Source: Oceanobacillus zhaokaii (GTDB lineage Bacteria; Bacillota; Bacilli; Bacillales; Amphibacillaceae). Taken from it: a stretch of 64,000 nucleotides of DNA. The stretch covers positions 3,915,001-3,979,000 of the forward strand of contig NZ_CP024848.1 in the NCBI RefSeq assembly GCF_003352005.1, written 5' to 3'. The position numbers were made by a program, and so were the translations under genes. This document shows, piece by piece, positions 36,214 through 46,200 of the stretch (position 1 is its first letter; every line of letters begins with the position of its first letter). The notes under the pieces are model-generated. The model ran no database searches. It saw nothing but the letters and a program-made list of their open reading frames with translations, and was not told where the DNA came from.

Positions 36214-37677
36214 TCACGTACCGCAAAAGGTTTGGTAAGGGATTGCAGACACAGGCAATGCAGCGTATGCTTCCTGTTCAGCAGTGTATGCGTAAGGATT
36301 AGAAAGAACACCCAAAAGCTGTTCCATCACGCTGTAGTCTCCTTGCTCCACTGCAGCTTCCAATGCTGCTTCGACTCGGTGGTTTCGTGGGATTATAGCA
36401 GGATTGCTATTGCGCATCAACTGATTTGAAGAGGCTTTCGATTCCTGCTGTCTTCCCAATCTTGCTTGCCAGAGCTCATGCCACTTCGAGAACTCCGAAG
36501 TTCCAAACAGAGTCATTTCTTCAGGTCTATTAAGGGTTAATGAGCGGAACGTATTGGTATAATCCGCACGATACTTCTCCATCATACTGAGAAGATCATT
36601 GATAAGGGTCTTATCCTGTATTTCTTCGTTAAATATGCCAAGTTTGGCTCTCATTCCTGTGAGCCATTTCGATTGATACAGTTCATTGAAACCTGAAATC
36701 TCATGCTGAGCCAGCTTGACAGCCTGCTGCAGGTTATCATCCAATAATAGCAAAAGCGATTCAGCAAATCTCGCAAGATTCCATCCAGCAATATATGGCT
36801 GATTCCCATAGGCATAACGTCCCTCGACATCAATGGAGCTGAATACTGTGCCAGGGTCATAGGTATCCATGAAGGCACAAGGACCATAATCGATGGTTTC
36901 TCCGCTAATGGTCATGTTGTCTGTGTTCATTACTCCATGAATAAAGCCAACCAATTGCCATTTTGCAATGAGTTCTGCCTGACGCTTAATCACTACCTGA
37001 AGCAGCGAAAGATATCGGCTCTCATCTGCCTCAATCTCTGGAAAATGGCGCTTTATTGTATAGTCAGCAAGGATCTTGAGGTCTCCAGCAGTGCCCCATT
37101 GTGCTACGTATTGAAAGGTACCAACACGCAGATGGCTTGCGGCCACACGGGTCAAAATAGCACCCGGCAGCTCGGTTTCGCGGATTATTGATTCACCAGT
37201 TGTTACTACCGCTAAACTGCGAGTGGTTGGAACACCGAGCGCATCCATTGCTTCACTGACGATGTATTCACGCAGCATTGGTCCAAGTGCTGCTCGCCCA
37301 TCGCCCCCGCGGGAGAATGGTGTTCTGCCTGAACCTTTAAGCTGAATATCGGTCCTCTTACCTTTGGGGGTGATTTGCTCGCCTAGCAGCACAGCTCGTC
37401 CGTCCCCTAACATGTTAAAATTCCCAAATTGATGCCCCGCATATGCTTGAGCAAGAGGCAAAGCACCCTCGGGAATCTTGTTTCCTGCAAGCACCTTTAC
37501 ACCCTCTTCACTTTGTAACGCTTGAACATTCAAACCCAGGGATTTTGCCAACCGATTATTAAAAATGACCAGCTTCGGTGAACGTACAGGAGTTGGATTA
37601 ATGTTGGAAAAGAATGATTCCGGCAGGCGGGAATAACTGTTGTCTATGTTCCATCCTGTTTCTTTACTCTTTGTCAT
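36214..37677 (-). CDS. selO: SelO-family protein adenylyltransferase (YdiU/UPF0061)
   Basis: A 487-residue pseudokinase-fold enzyme that transfers AMP to Ser, Thr or Tyr of target proteins; family members act in redox stress. Diagnostic blocks are [66 protein letters not shown] and [21 protein letters not shown]. It ends PYQTFCGT, the usual terminus, so it is complete. Cys rather than selenocysteine near the end is normal for bacteria. Monocistronic. Confidence 0.92.
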   Translation of the reverse strand: MTKSKETGWNIDNSYSRLPESFFSNINPTPVRSPKLVIFNNRLAKSLGLNVQALQSEEGVKVLAGNKIPEGALPLAQAYAGHQFGNFNMLGDGRAVLLGEQITPKGKRTDIQLKGSGRTPFSRGGDGRAALGPMLREYIVSEAMDALGVPTTRSLAVVTTGESIIRETELPGAILTRVAASHLRVGTFQYVAQWGTAGDLKILADYTIKRHFPEIEADESRYLSLLQVVIKRQAELIAKWQLVGFIHGVMNTDNMTISGETIDYGPCAFMDTYDPGTVFSSIDVEGRYAYGNQPYIAGWNLARFAESLLLLLDDNLQQAVKLAQHEISGFNELYQSKWLTGMRAKLGIFNEEIQDKTLINDLLSMMEKYRADYTNTFRSLTLNRPEEMTLFGTSEFSKWHELWQARLGRQQESKASSNQLMRNSNPAIIPRNHRVEAALEAAVEQGDYSVMEQLLGVLSNPYAYTAEQEAYAALPVSAIPYQTFCGT

Positions 37678-37912
37678 AGTTTCTCCTTTGCTCCTTTAAC
37701 TTTTTCCTTAAATGAAAAACAAAAATTATCGTATGTTTATATTATTTCCGATATCTGCATTCCAAAACTCAGGTGCAGCCTCTTTTTAATGCCTACTTTT
37801 GCCAATTTATTATACCGTTTCTGCTAATGGATAGGGTATTTATGTAAAATGATATTCCGATTAAAGGCACAACATCAATGATTGAGGGTGGAATTTTATT
37901 GACGCTCCTATT

Positions 37913-37944
37913 AAAAAAAGACTAGCAACGAATGTATGCTAGCC
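37913..37944 (-). terminator. Terminator downstream of the 37957-39315 gene
   Basis: GGCTAGCA pairs with TGCTAGTC on the minus strand, followed by seven T. Confidence 0.75.
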
Positions 37945-37956
37945 TTTGCAAATTAT

Positions 37957-39315
37957 TTAAATATTACCGATTTTCCCCGCAAGCTTATGCTCCTGGATGA
38001 AATTCTTTAATATATCCCTTAAATTCGGACCTTCCATTTCATCTAAATCATAATATACACGTGTCGTTGGTTTATTAATTGAAATAACACGTGTTAAATC
38101 AATTGGTGTTCCAATAATCACTGCATCACAATCAGCGTTATTAATTGTTTCTTCCAGATCCTTCAATTGCTGGTCACCATACCCCATCGCTGGAAGGACG
38201 TTTTCAATATGCTGGTATTTGCTGAATGTACCGGTTAGTGTACCTACTGCAAATGGACGCGGGTCAATAATCTCTGCTGCTCCCAAACGCTCCGCTGCAA
38301 CGGTACCAGCGCCAAGTTTCATCTCCCCATGTGTAAGTGTCGGTCCATCTTCAACGACTAGCACGCGTTTTCCTTTAATAAGCTCCGGATTATCAACTGA
38401 AATTTTTGATTCAGCTTTAATAATCGTGCTCGCAGGACTTGCAGATTTAATATTATTTTCAACTATTTGAACGCTTTCCTCTGGTGCACTGTCCACTTTA
38501 TTAATAATCGCCACATCTGTTGTTCTTAAGCATACTTCGCCAGGATAGTATTTCAGCTCATGACCTGGACGATGCGGATCCAAGACTGTAACAGCTAAAT
38601 CAGGCTCGTAAAAGGAGAAGTCATTGTTTCCACCGTCCCATAAAATAACGTCACAGCCATCTGGATCATTTTCAGCAGCTGCTAATATGTCTGCATAATC
38701 AACACCAGCATACACAATATTACCTCGTGAAACATGTGGTTCATATTCTTCCATTTCCTCAATCGTACAATGATGTTCCTTTAAATCCTCAACTGTCGCA
38801 AAACGCTGCACACGTTGCGCATTTAAATCACCATAAGGCATTGGATGTCTTACTGCAATTACTTTTACATCGTGCGCTAGCAATGTTTCTATAATTTTAC
38901 GCGATGTTTGGCTTTTCCCTGTCCCAGTTCTTACTGCACAAACGGAAATAACAGGCTTATTGCTTTTTAACATCGTACTGTTTGGGCCGAGTAATTTGAA
39001 GTCAGCCCCCGCAGCGTTCACGATTGCGCCTATTCCCATCACATCTTCGTAGCTAATATCACTAAATGCAAAGACACATTCTTCAACATGCAGCGTTTTA
39101 ATCAACTCTGGTAATTGATCCTGTGAATAAATCGGAATCCCCTCTGGATATTGTTCACCCGCTAATTCACTTGGATACCTGCGTCCATCGATATCCGGAA
39201 TTTGTGCCGCTGTAAAAGCAACCACATTATATTTTTCATTATCCCGATAATACGTATTAAAGTTATGAAAATCTCTTCCAGCCGCACCTATAATGATAAT
39301 ATTCTTTCTTTCCAT
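37957..39315 (-). CDS. Cyclic 2,3-diphosphoglycerate synthetase-like GTPase-fold protein
   Basis: A 452-residue cytoplasmic protein of the COG2403 type. The N-terminus NIIIIGAAGRDFHNFNTYYRDNEKYNVVAFTAAQIPDI is a Rossmann-like domain; a P-loop VCAVRTGTGKSQTSRKI lies in the middle and DVILWDGGNNDFSFY follows. Archaeal relatives make cyclic 2,3-diphosphoglycerate, a thermo- and osmoprotectant; the role of bacterial homologues is unknown. ATG 39315 has TAGGAGAG just upstream; the longer frame to 39381 would add a spurious hydrophobic leader. Confidence 0.8.
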   Translation of the reverse strand: MERKNIIIIGAAGRDFHNFNTYYRDNEKYNVVAFTAAQIPDIDGRRYPSELAGEQYPEGIPIYSQDQLPELIKTLHVEECVFAFSDISYEDVMGIGAIVNAAGADFKLLGPNSTMLKSNKPVISVCAVRTGTGKSQTSRKIIETLLAHDVKVIAVRHPMPYGDLNAQRVQRFATVEDLKEHHCTIEEMEEYEPHVSRGNIVYAGVDYADILAAAENDPDGCDVILWDGGNNDFSFYEPDLAVTVLDPHRPGHELKYYPGEVCLRTTDVAIINKVDSAPEESVQIVENNIKSASPASTIIKAESKISVDNPELIKGKRVLVVEDGPTLTHGEMKLGAGTVAAERLGAAEIIDPRPFAVGTLTGTFSKYQHIENVLPAMGYGDQQLKDLEETINNADCDAVIIGTPIDLTRVISINKPTTRVYYDLDEMEGPNLRDILKNFIQEHKLAGKIGNI

Positions 39316-39413
39316 AGCATTCTCTCCTATAATGAAAACAATTAATATTATAATTATAACTTTTATTGTATAAATATACAATAAACTTTTTATAAAAGTT
39401 TGAAATTAATATA

Positions 39414-39442
39414 AAAAAATCCCGTTTAATACGAGATTTTTT
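39414..39442 (-). terminator. Terminator of the 39457-39834 gene
   Basis: AAAAAATCCCGT pairs with ACGAGATTTTTT (one wobble) around a 5-nt loop; U-tracts on both sides. Confidence 0.75.
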
Positions 39443-39456
39443 GCTCTGATGGTATA

Positions 39457-39834
39457 TTATAAACTAACTACCTTACCTAATTCATTCTGGTTCATTTGAT
39501 TTGACTTACTTTCAGGGAAATTTGGCCAGGAAATCAATACTTTCTCATCATTTATCTCCCTGCTCAAATTAGTAATATAAGCTCTTATTCTTCTATTTTC
39601 ATGTTCTATTAAAGAAATTGGTTCGGTAACGGAGGCGATGGCCGCATGCCAGGAATCGCCAATTTTCAGTGAAATATAGTACATTCCCGGATCGGGTATA
39701 TTAATTGAAGGATTTATGTTCACATTTACACTATAATAATTTAAAAACTTGCTTTTTATATCGTCTCTAGTAATATAGCCTGGGGTTTGATAATTGAATT
39801 CAGATAAAGAACCTCTTGCCTTTTTAACTTTCAT
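39457..39834 (-). CDS. Hypothetical protein (125 aa)
   Basis: A 125-residue soluble protein of no recognised family. The middle part INPSINIPDPGMYYISLKIGDSWHAAIASVTEPISLIEHENRRIRAYI looks like a compact beta domain. The N-terminus is basic (KVKKARGSL). It has its own terminator. The upstream region has three TGTAAA-like repeats at 39936-39961, but they are far from the best -10 (39896-39901). Confidence 0.55.
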   Translation of the reverse strand: MKVKKARGSLSEFNYQTPGYITRDDIKSKFLNYYSVNVNINPSINIPDPGMYYISLKIGDSWHAAIASVTEPISLIEHENRRIRAYITNLSREINDEKVLISWPNFPESKSNQMNQNELGKVVSL

Positions 39835-40111
39835 TTTAGGTCACTCCATTTTGCTTATAAGGCAATATTGTTTGTGAATTAATTCACTTAATTATATTAT
39901 ACATGGAAACGCTTCGAAAATAAAGAGAGAAGCACCGTAAATACTGTAAAGTTATTGTAAATATTAATAAAGCACACACACTTACTCTAGTTTCTAACCT
40001 GATTAAAACCAAATAACTTACCATTCTTTAAAAGCTTATTCCCCATAAATAATAGATTCAAACCTTTCGGGTAAACTAACAGAAACTGACCCATAGTTTA
40101 GGAGGGATTAT

Positions 40112-40378
40112 ATGTTGCTGACGGGGAACATTATTTCTGGGGAGTTTAATGAACATATGAACGAATTTTCCTTACAGAAAGTAAAACATTTTACCACAGA
40201 ATCAATCATTAAAGAAAGCCAGTTAAAAAGTCTATATGATTATTTGAAAAAACACCGAGATGACATAGACGGTCAAATCATTACTTTATATGATCAAATG
40301 CTTATCCGGTTGAGCCAAGAGGAAATTAACCTCTTTATAAATGATCTTGAAAAAGTTCAGTCTATGTACCGCTTATGA
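40112..40378 (+). CDS. Hypothetical small helical protein (88 aa)
   Basis: An 88-residue protein, mostly helical and charged (EFSLQKVKHFTTESIIKESQLKSLYDYLKKHRDDIDGQ...RLSQEEINLFINDLEKVQSMYRL). Strong AGGAGGG ribosome site and its own terminator support a real gene. No membrane segment or known motif; I cannot assign a function. Confidence 0.65.
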   Translation: MLLTGNIISGEFNEHMNEFSLQKVKHFTTESIIKESQLKSLYDYLKKHRDDIDGQIITLYDQMLIRLSQEEINLFINDLEKVQSMYRL

Positions 40379-40399
40379 AGCAATAAATAAATTAATCCC

Positions 40400-40439
40400 A
40401 AAAAGTCGATTCCTAAGTGCAGAGGAATTCGACTTTTTT
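40400..40439 (+). terminator. Intrinsic terminator of the 88-aa gene
   Basis: 15-16-nt arms AAAAAGTCGATTCCT and AGGAATTCGACTTTTT with one bulge and a T-tract. Confidence 0.88.
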
Positions 40440-40629
40440 AGGTTGATTATCAAAATGCTGTCGGTACCCTACATGCAAATTATCGTTTAAAACAGGTACG
40501 AAATAGCGTCTAATACGAGAGATAAGGAATAGAAGAAAGTATAGCTATTATTTATAATATTTTTGCCCTATCAAAATAACTGTATTTGAATAGAATGGGA
40601 TAGACATTTATTTGAAGGGAGTTTAATAC

Positions 40630-41490
40630 ATGGATGAAATGAATAATATGCAGCCGACAAGGCTTTGCCAAGAGTTTGCAGCTATTTTGGGTGCAACCCC
40701 ATCTGTCATAAATGGGGTTTGTACAGCAACAAGATCTAGGGATAACCTTCACCCAACGGTGTTGGGACGTAGGGCAGAGTCATTTATGTTCGTCCCACAG
40801 GCCTTTTCTTTTGAGCAAGAGGAAAGTCATGGTGAGGCTCTTTGTTTAGGTGAGACTGTGATTCTCCAGGATGAAGTCAATCCGTTTGTTTCCATATTAA
40901 GAAAGAATGGAATTATTGTAACAGCTATTCATAATCACTGGTTATTTGATGATCCTCGCCTAATGTATATCCACTGGGAATCCATTGATAAACCGCTGGA
41001 TTTTGCAAGAAAAACAAGGGAAGCTCTTAAAGTATTAACAACTCGCAATGTTAGAGGATATAGCAGGGATAGAGGACGGAATCGCCCGAATCCAAATGCT
41101 GAAGGACTTTGTGAACAGTTTCATCAAATCCTAGGAGGGGATCATACATTTGAAAATGGAGTTTGCATGATAATGAGATCTAGATTGAATTTGAAACCCC
41201 GTATTCTAGGCAGACCAACCCGGTCATTTCTTGCAGTACCTCAAATGTTTACTTTTGAATCATTAACTCCAGATGGAAGAGCATTATGCAGCGGCGAGTC
41301 GGTCATTTTGGAAGAAGAGTTTAATCCTTTAGCTAGTAAATTACGCGGGCATGGAATTATAATAACAGCTTTCCACAACCATTGGCTCTTTGACAGTCCA
41401 AGACTCATGTATATTCATTTTGTAAAAATTGATAATCCAGTACAGTTTGCAAGAGATGTACGTGATTCTTTTAAAGTTCTAGAAGGATAA
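40630..41490 (+). CDS. Tandem DUF1259 protein
   Basis: A 286-residue protein made of two copies of one domain, about residues 10-135 and 155-284. Both copies carry LCQEFAAILGA/LCEQFHQILGG at the start, LGRRAESFMFVPQ/LGRPTRSFLAVPQ, and the invariant HNHWLFDDPRLMYIHWE/HNHWLFDSPRLMYIHFV near the end, joined by an Arg/Asn/Pro-rich linker. This is the DUF1259 (LppY/LpqO) family; biochemistry is unknown, though the His-rich core suggests metal binding. No signal peptide is present, unlike secreted mycobacterial members. Confidence 0.85.
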   Translation: MDEMNNMQPTRLCQEFAAILGATPSVINGVCTATRSRDNLHPTVLGRRAESFMFVPQAFSFEQEESHGEALCLGETVILQDEVNPFVSILRKNGIIVTAIHNHWLFDDPRLMYIHWESIDKPLDFARKTREALKVLTTRNVRGYSRDRGRNRPNPNAEGLCEQFHQILGGDHTFENGVCMIMRSRLNLKPRILGRPTRSFLAVPQMFTFESLTPDGRALCSGESVILEEEFNPLASKLRGHGIIITAFHNHWLFDSPRLMYIHFVKIDNPVQFARDVRDSFKVLEG

Positions 41491-41905
41491 GTTAAAGTGT
41501 TTTAGACTCAATGATTGAGACTGCCTTATTATTGCAGATTATGGATTTTAACATTGCTATTGATTATTATTCGAATTTTTGTTAAATTTAAATAACAATA
41601 TAACAATAAACTGCTAAATCTAATTGACTTAGCTGAAGAAGTGGAGCTAACCTTAGATAGAAACCAGTTTAAGGTTGGAATATGCATTCCTGCCCTTATT
41701 CTGGTTTCTTGCTTTTATTAACGATGAATTTTAACTTCACACATTTTGAAAGCGCATTCAAATTCAGTTCATTTCTCTACTAATTTTATATTAAAACATG
41801 CTGACGTAATACTGCAGAGAATGAGCGTCAATCATTTGGAGGTGATATTACAAACCCGATGAGCTTGGTTAAATTTTTGTTTGCTAGTAAATTATAGGAG
41901 GGATT
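41491..41905. other. 415-bp intergenic region
   Basis: Holds a long imperfect hairpin (41660-41708). A 12-codon frame MSLVKFLFASKL at 41858-41896 lies just upstream of the symporter; its SD (GGAGGTGAT) is too distant for confidence. Nothing else was found. Confidence 0.4.
41660..41715 (+). terminator. Likely terminator of the DUF1259 gene
   Basis: GAAACCAG (41660-41667) pairs with CTGGTTTC (41701-41708), with further internal pairing (AAG/CTT, GGAA/TTCC), followed by TGCTTTTA. It is 170 nt after the stop. Confidence 0.5.
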
Positions 41906-43165
41906 ATGATGCATTCTTTATGGAGATGGTATCGTGACAAGTCATTTATACTAAAAATTACGGTTGGCTTCTTATTGGGGATTATCGCTGGACTGGCGTT
42001 TGGCCCCTCTGCACAGTTTGTGTCGCCTCTAGGTGATCTTTTTCTTCGACTTTTACAGATGATTATTGTTCCACTTATTCTTTTTACACTAATCGGTGCA
42101 GTAAACTCCTCCAATCCAAAGCAATTTGGCCGTGTTGGAGTAAAAATTTTTATCTACTATATGCTGACAACTGCAATTGCAATGTTAGTAGGAATCGTAG
42201 TCGGTGGCTGGTTCAATCCTGGGGTTGGACTAGAATTAACTGGGGAACATATTGACGTTCCCGAAGCACCATCCTTTATTGATACGATGCTGGCAATTGT
42301 TCCGACAAACATTTTTCAATCACTAGTTAATGGGGATATTTTAAGTATTGTATTTGTAGCATTAACTGCTGGGTTTGTCATTGTTTCGATGCGACATTCA
42401 GAAGAAAAAAGAATTAATAATTTTGGTAATCTATTATATGATTTTTCGCAAGCAGGGAGCGAAGTAACATTCCGAATTCTTAATGGAATCCTGCAATATG
42501 CTCCAATTGGTATATTTGCAATCGCTGCTTCAAAAATCGGCGAGCAAGGATTTGATGTACTTTATTCACTTGCGAGTTATGTAGGCGCTTCTTATGTGGG
42601 TGTAATCATTCAATTTGTCTTTGTCTACTTAGTGTTTTTATTATTATTACGCGTTCAAATTAAACGGTTTTTCAAAGGTGTTTGGGATGCATTAATCACT
42701 GCCTTCACTACATCGAGCAGTTTAGCAACACTGCCAGTGGCAATCAAAGCTGCTGAGAAGGCCGGCATTAGGGAAAGTGTTTCAAAATTCACCTTACCGT
42801 TAGGGGCAGCTGTGAATTCGGATGGATCGGCAATCCATTACGGAGTTGGAGCGATTTTTGCTGCCAATGTTGTTGGCATGGAGCTAAGTTTCGCTGCCAT
42901 GGTAGCAATAGTTCTTGCCGGTACCATTGCTTCTATTGGTACAGCTGGAGTCCCGGGTGCTGGATTGATTGGACTCTCGATTGTACTTACGGAAGTAGGG
43001 CTACCAATTGAAATTGTCGCATTAACAGCAGGAGTGAATGTAATCACCGATATGATCTTTACTACTTGTAATGTAACAGGCGACTTAGTAGGAGCTGCAG
43101 TTGTTGATAAGAGTGAAGAAAAATATGAGCTGGCGATTAATTCAGAGGAGGCAAATGTAGGATAA
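41906..43165 (+). CDS. Dicarboxylate/amino acid:cation symporter (DAACS)
   Basis: A 419-residue GltP/GltT/DctA-type carrier with eight helices and two re-entrant hairpins. The serine-rich hairpin is AFTTSSSLATLPVAIKAAEKAG, helix 7 is LPLGAAVNSDGSAIHYGVGAIFAANVVG, and the C-terminal substrate region is FTTCNVTGDLVGAAVVD. NSDGSA in place of NMDGTA, and NVTGD where GltP proteins have NVxGD, leave the substrate open between glutamate/aspartate and other acids. The start is ATGATG: 41909 has slightly better spacing from AGGAGGG. Confidence 0.9.
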   Translation: MMHSLWRWYRDKSFILKITVGFLLGIIAGLAFGPSAQFVSPLGDLFLRLLQMIIVPLILFTLIGAVNSSNPKQFGRVGVKIFIYYMLTTAIAMLVGIVVGGWFNPGVGLELTGEHIDVPEAPSFIDTMLAIVPTNIFQSLVNGDILSIVFVALTAGFVIVSMRHSEEKRINNFGNLLYDFSQAGSEVTFRILNGILQYAPIGIFAIAASKIGEQGFDVLYSLASYVGASYVGVIIQFVFVYLVFLLLLRVQIKRFFKGVWDALITAFTTSSSLATLPVAIKAAEKAGIRESVSKFTLPLGAAVNSDGSAIHYGVGAIFAANVVGMELSFAAMVAIVLAGTIASIGTAGVPGAGLIGLSIVLTEVGLPIEIVALTAGVNVITDMIFTTCNVTGDLVGAAVVDKSEEKYELAINSEEANVG

Positions 43166-43193
43166 TTAAAAATTCTATAATTGAGCACATCAA

Positions 43194-43228
43194 AAAAACC
43201 GAACAGTGCCTGGCACTGTCCGGTTTTT
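43194..43228. terminator. Bidirectional terminator between the symporter and the pullulanase
   Basis: 17-bp arms AAAAACCGAACAGTGCC and GGCACTGTCCGGTTTTT (one wobble) with a single-base loop centre and T/A tracts on both sides. Confidence 0.92.
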
Positions 43229-43248
43229 AAACTTTTCCTGAAGCGTTT

Positions 43249-46200
43249 TTACCGTTTTTTCCCCTTTCCGGGTTTTTTCTTTCCGCCTTCTTTCACAATC
43301 ACCGTAGTTAAAGCATCGATCGTAATCCCCTCTTGAGTCAATTCAAATCCAGATGGGTCCCTCACCTCTTTAATCCCTGATTCATCACTGTCCACTATTA
43401 TTTTTCCATCGCTTAAGTTATAGTCAGTAAGCGTCAGTGTACGTTCTTTATCGTCAGCATTGATGAATACATAGTATGCTTCATCTCCCTGAGGAGCTTC
43501 GGCACGATAGCCAATAATCAAATCCTGCTCCTGTATTTCTGGAGCTTCAATTAGAGTAACGTTAGTATTCACTTCTTCCCTTGTATCCAATGTAAATGCA
43601 TCGGTGGAACGACGCAGTTCAATGAGTCCCTCTGTATAGTCTTTTGTCTCTGTTTGAACGGGATAGTCTTTTGCATTTGTTGCCTTTTCCCAATCAAACT
43701 TATTCACTGCATCGGTTGAATCATAAGAGTCATGGATAAAATATGGATACTCAAATGGATTACCCTCTAAATCGGCCATGAACGTTGATTTGTATGGCGG
43801 ATTAGCTACAGGCTCCTTGTAATCCTCGTGCCTGAATTGTTTCGTACGCCCATATTCCTGACCGGAATGCAGGAAGGCTGTTCCCTGTGATGTCAACACA
43901 ATTGTATTCCCGAGACGAATGCGTTTATGAATTTCTTCTTCATGGACTTTCGGATCCTTCTTTATCGACTGTGCGATAACGTCATGAAGGGTCAAGTTGT
44001 CATGTGCTGCAATATAAGATAAGACATCGCCAGGATCATCTGCCAGGAAATTATGCGGATTAGCTGTAACATTATCGAAAATCTGCTCAATATTCCTTGC
44101 TCCACCAGTTAGAAAACGAGGTTCTCCTTCCGAACCGAAACCAGACTTCAGTTCATTTCTTATCTCATCGGAAAATGATGCAACGCTATCCGTATGCTGC
44201 ATCCAGTCCTGATCTGCCGGCATCACATCTCCGCCATTTTCATCGCCTGCATACGTTCGCCACCCTTCTCCAACCATGATGATGTTTGGATTCAGTTCTT
44301 TTGCTTTGTCATACGCGATTTGAATCGTTTCAGCATCATGGTCTCCCATCATGTCAAAGCGGAATCCATCTACTTTAAACTCATCGACCCAGTATGTGAT
44401 CGAGTCAACAAGAACTTTTCTTGCCATTCCATGTGTCGTACCTAGACGCCCACCGCCAAAACTCTCCCTTGGTGTACCGTCTGCATCCATGAAATGATAG
44501 TAATTTGGCTCCAGATTTTCAAAAATATCCACTTTCGCTGTATGGTTGTATACGACATCAAGGACGACACCCATATCACGCTTATGGATTTCTTTAATTA
44601 AGAATTTAAATTCCTTTATCCGCTCCTCGGCGTCATCCGGATCTTCCGAATACATGCCTGTTAATGAAAAATAACTATGCGGGTCATAACCCCAGTTATA
44701 ATTGTTGTCACTGGATGAATAATCGATCAGTCGTTCACGATCAAATTCATTTACATTGTAATAGTTCATTACCGGAAGCAGCTGAATATGGGTAACCCCT
44801 AATTCTTCCAGATAATCTAACTTCTCAATGAATGCCGCGAACGTTCCAAAGTCGGATTTCAAGTCATCTGCAATACTTGGATCTGATGTAAAGTCACGGA
44901 CATGCGCCTCATAAATGATAGCATCCTCCCGTTCTTCAAATCCTTCAATATCCGCGTAACGGAGTGTCGGACCAATTTTCGATGGATCGACAATGGCTGC
45001 TTTTCCAACTGGAATTTCATCTGCTACATCTACATTCCATGTTGCCATTGATTTTGCATAGGGATCCAGGGCGAGCACTTTTTTCCCATCCCGCTCAATT
45101 TCATAATGATAATAATATCCTGTAAGATTAGGAACACCGGTATTGCCTTTATTCAGTGTAACCTCCCAGACTCCACGATCATCTTTCGACATTGGAATAG
45201 GTGCGCCAACAACTTTATCCTGATCTTTTTTATCGTATAAAATGACCGAAACATTATCCGCACTTGGCGACCAAACCTTTAACGTCGCGGATTTGTTTTT
45301 GTTCAAAGTTGCTCCCAGGTCATCACCATCATAACGGAACAGCTCATCGGTAAGCTTATAGCTCTTATTCACCTGTACCGACTGATTCATAAAAGTTGCA
45401 AGATACGGTGCAAGTTCCACATCAAAAGAGCCTTTCAAATGAACGGTCTTGGCATCTTCATTCTTTGTAACTGAGCTTATTTTCACTTCATTGCCGTCTT
45501 TGTCCTTCAAATCAATCCCTTCGCAAAGTTCCTGCTCAGAGAAATCAGCTGTTGATGTAAAAGTCAGGTCAATTTGGTCGAGTGCAACCAGTTCGCCATA
45601 TTTGATTCCTTCTTCAAAAACATAATACGGATTCGTATAGACCGTTTCATCTCCCTCTTTTAGGAAAATTTGGTTATGTGTTTCAAACTCGGAGAAGGAC
45701 ATATTTCCAGTTTGATTGCCACCGCCTTTTCTCTCCACCAGCAGAAATCCGATTTCTTCGGCATGTCCAGCGAGATCAACATCCACATAGCCACCATATT
45801 TTCCTACTTGCTTATTTGAAAACGCATGGGCACCCATTGGCCAGTTTGCGCTAGGCTCCGCTACATCCCCCCATGTCCATACTCCCCATGGTTCATAGAC
45901 TCCGTCCTCACTTAAATAATTAATCCGCAGTTTATTCGGATCGAGGTCAGCTGGTTCATATAGCGATACGTGTCCGTCTTCGGATAGCCAGATCTCATTC
46001 ATTTCAGGTGAGAGGATATCAACAGAAATATCCGGTGTCACATTGGAACCATTAGAATTATTTATAAGCATCCCGACTGTCTTTGCAGCTTCTGTTAGCT
46101 TGATATCGACATAGGCACCATAATCGGTTAGAGGATTATCCGTAAATGGTGAAGCTCCATTAGGCCAGCTCCCTTTTTGTTCCGATGGGGTTTCCACATC

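Noticed and set aside
39936..39961. Three TGTAAA-like repeats upstream of the 39457-39834 gene, possible PhoP boxes
   Set aside because: Spacing is 9 and 11 bp and they are about 35 bp from the best -10, unlike a Pho promoter; the first repeat is CGTAAA.
41858..41896. 12-codon leader peptide before the DAACS symporter
   Set aside because: The SD is 16 nt from the ATG and there is no attenuator-like fold.
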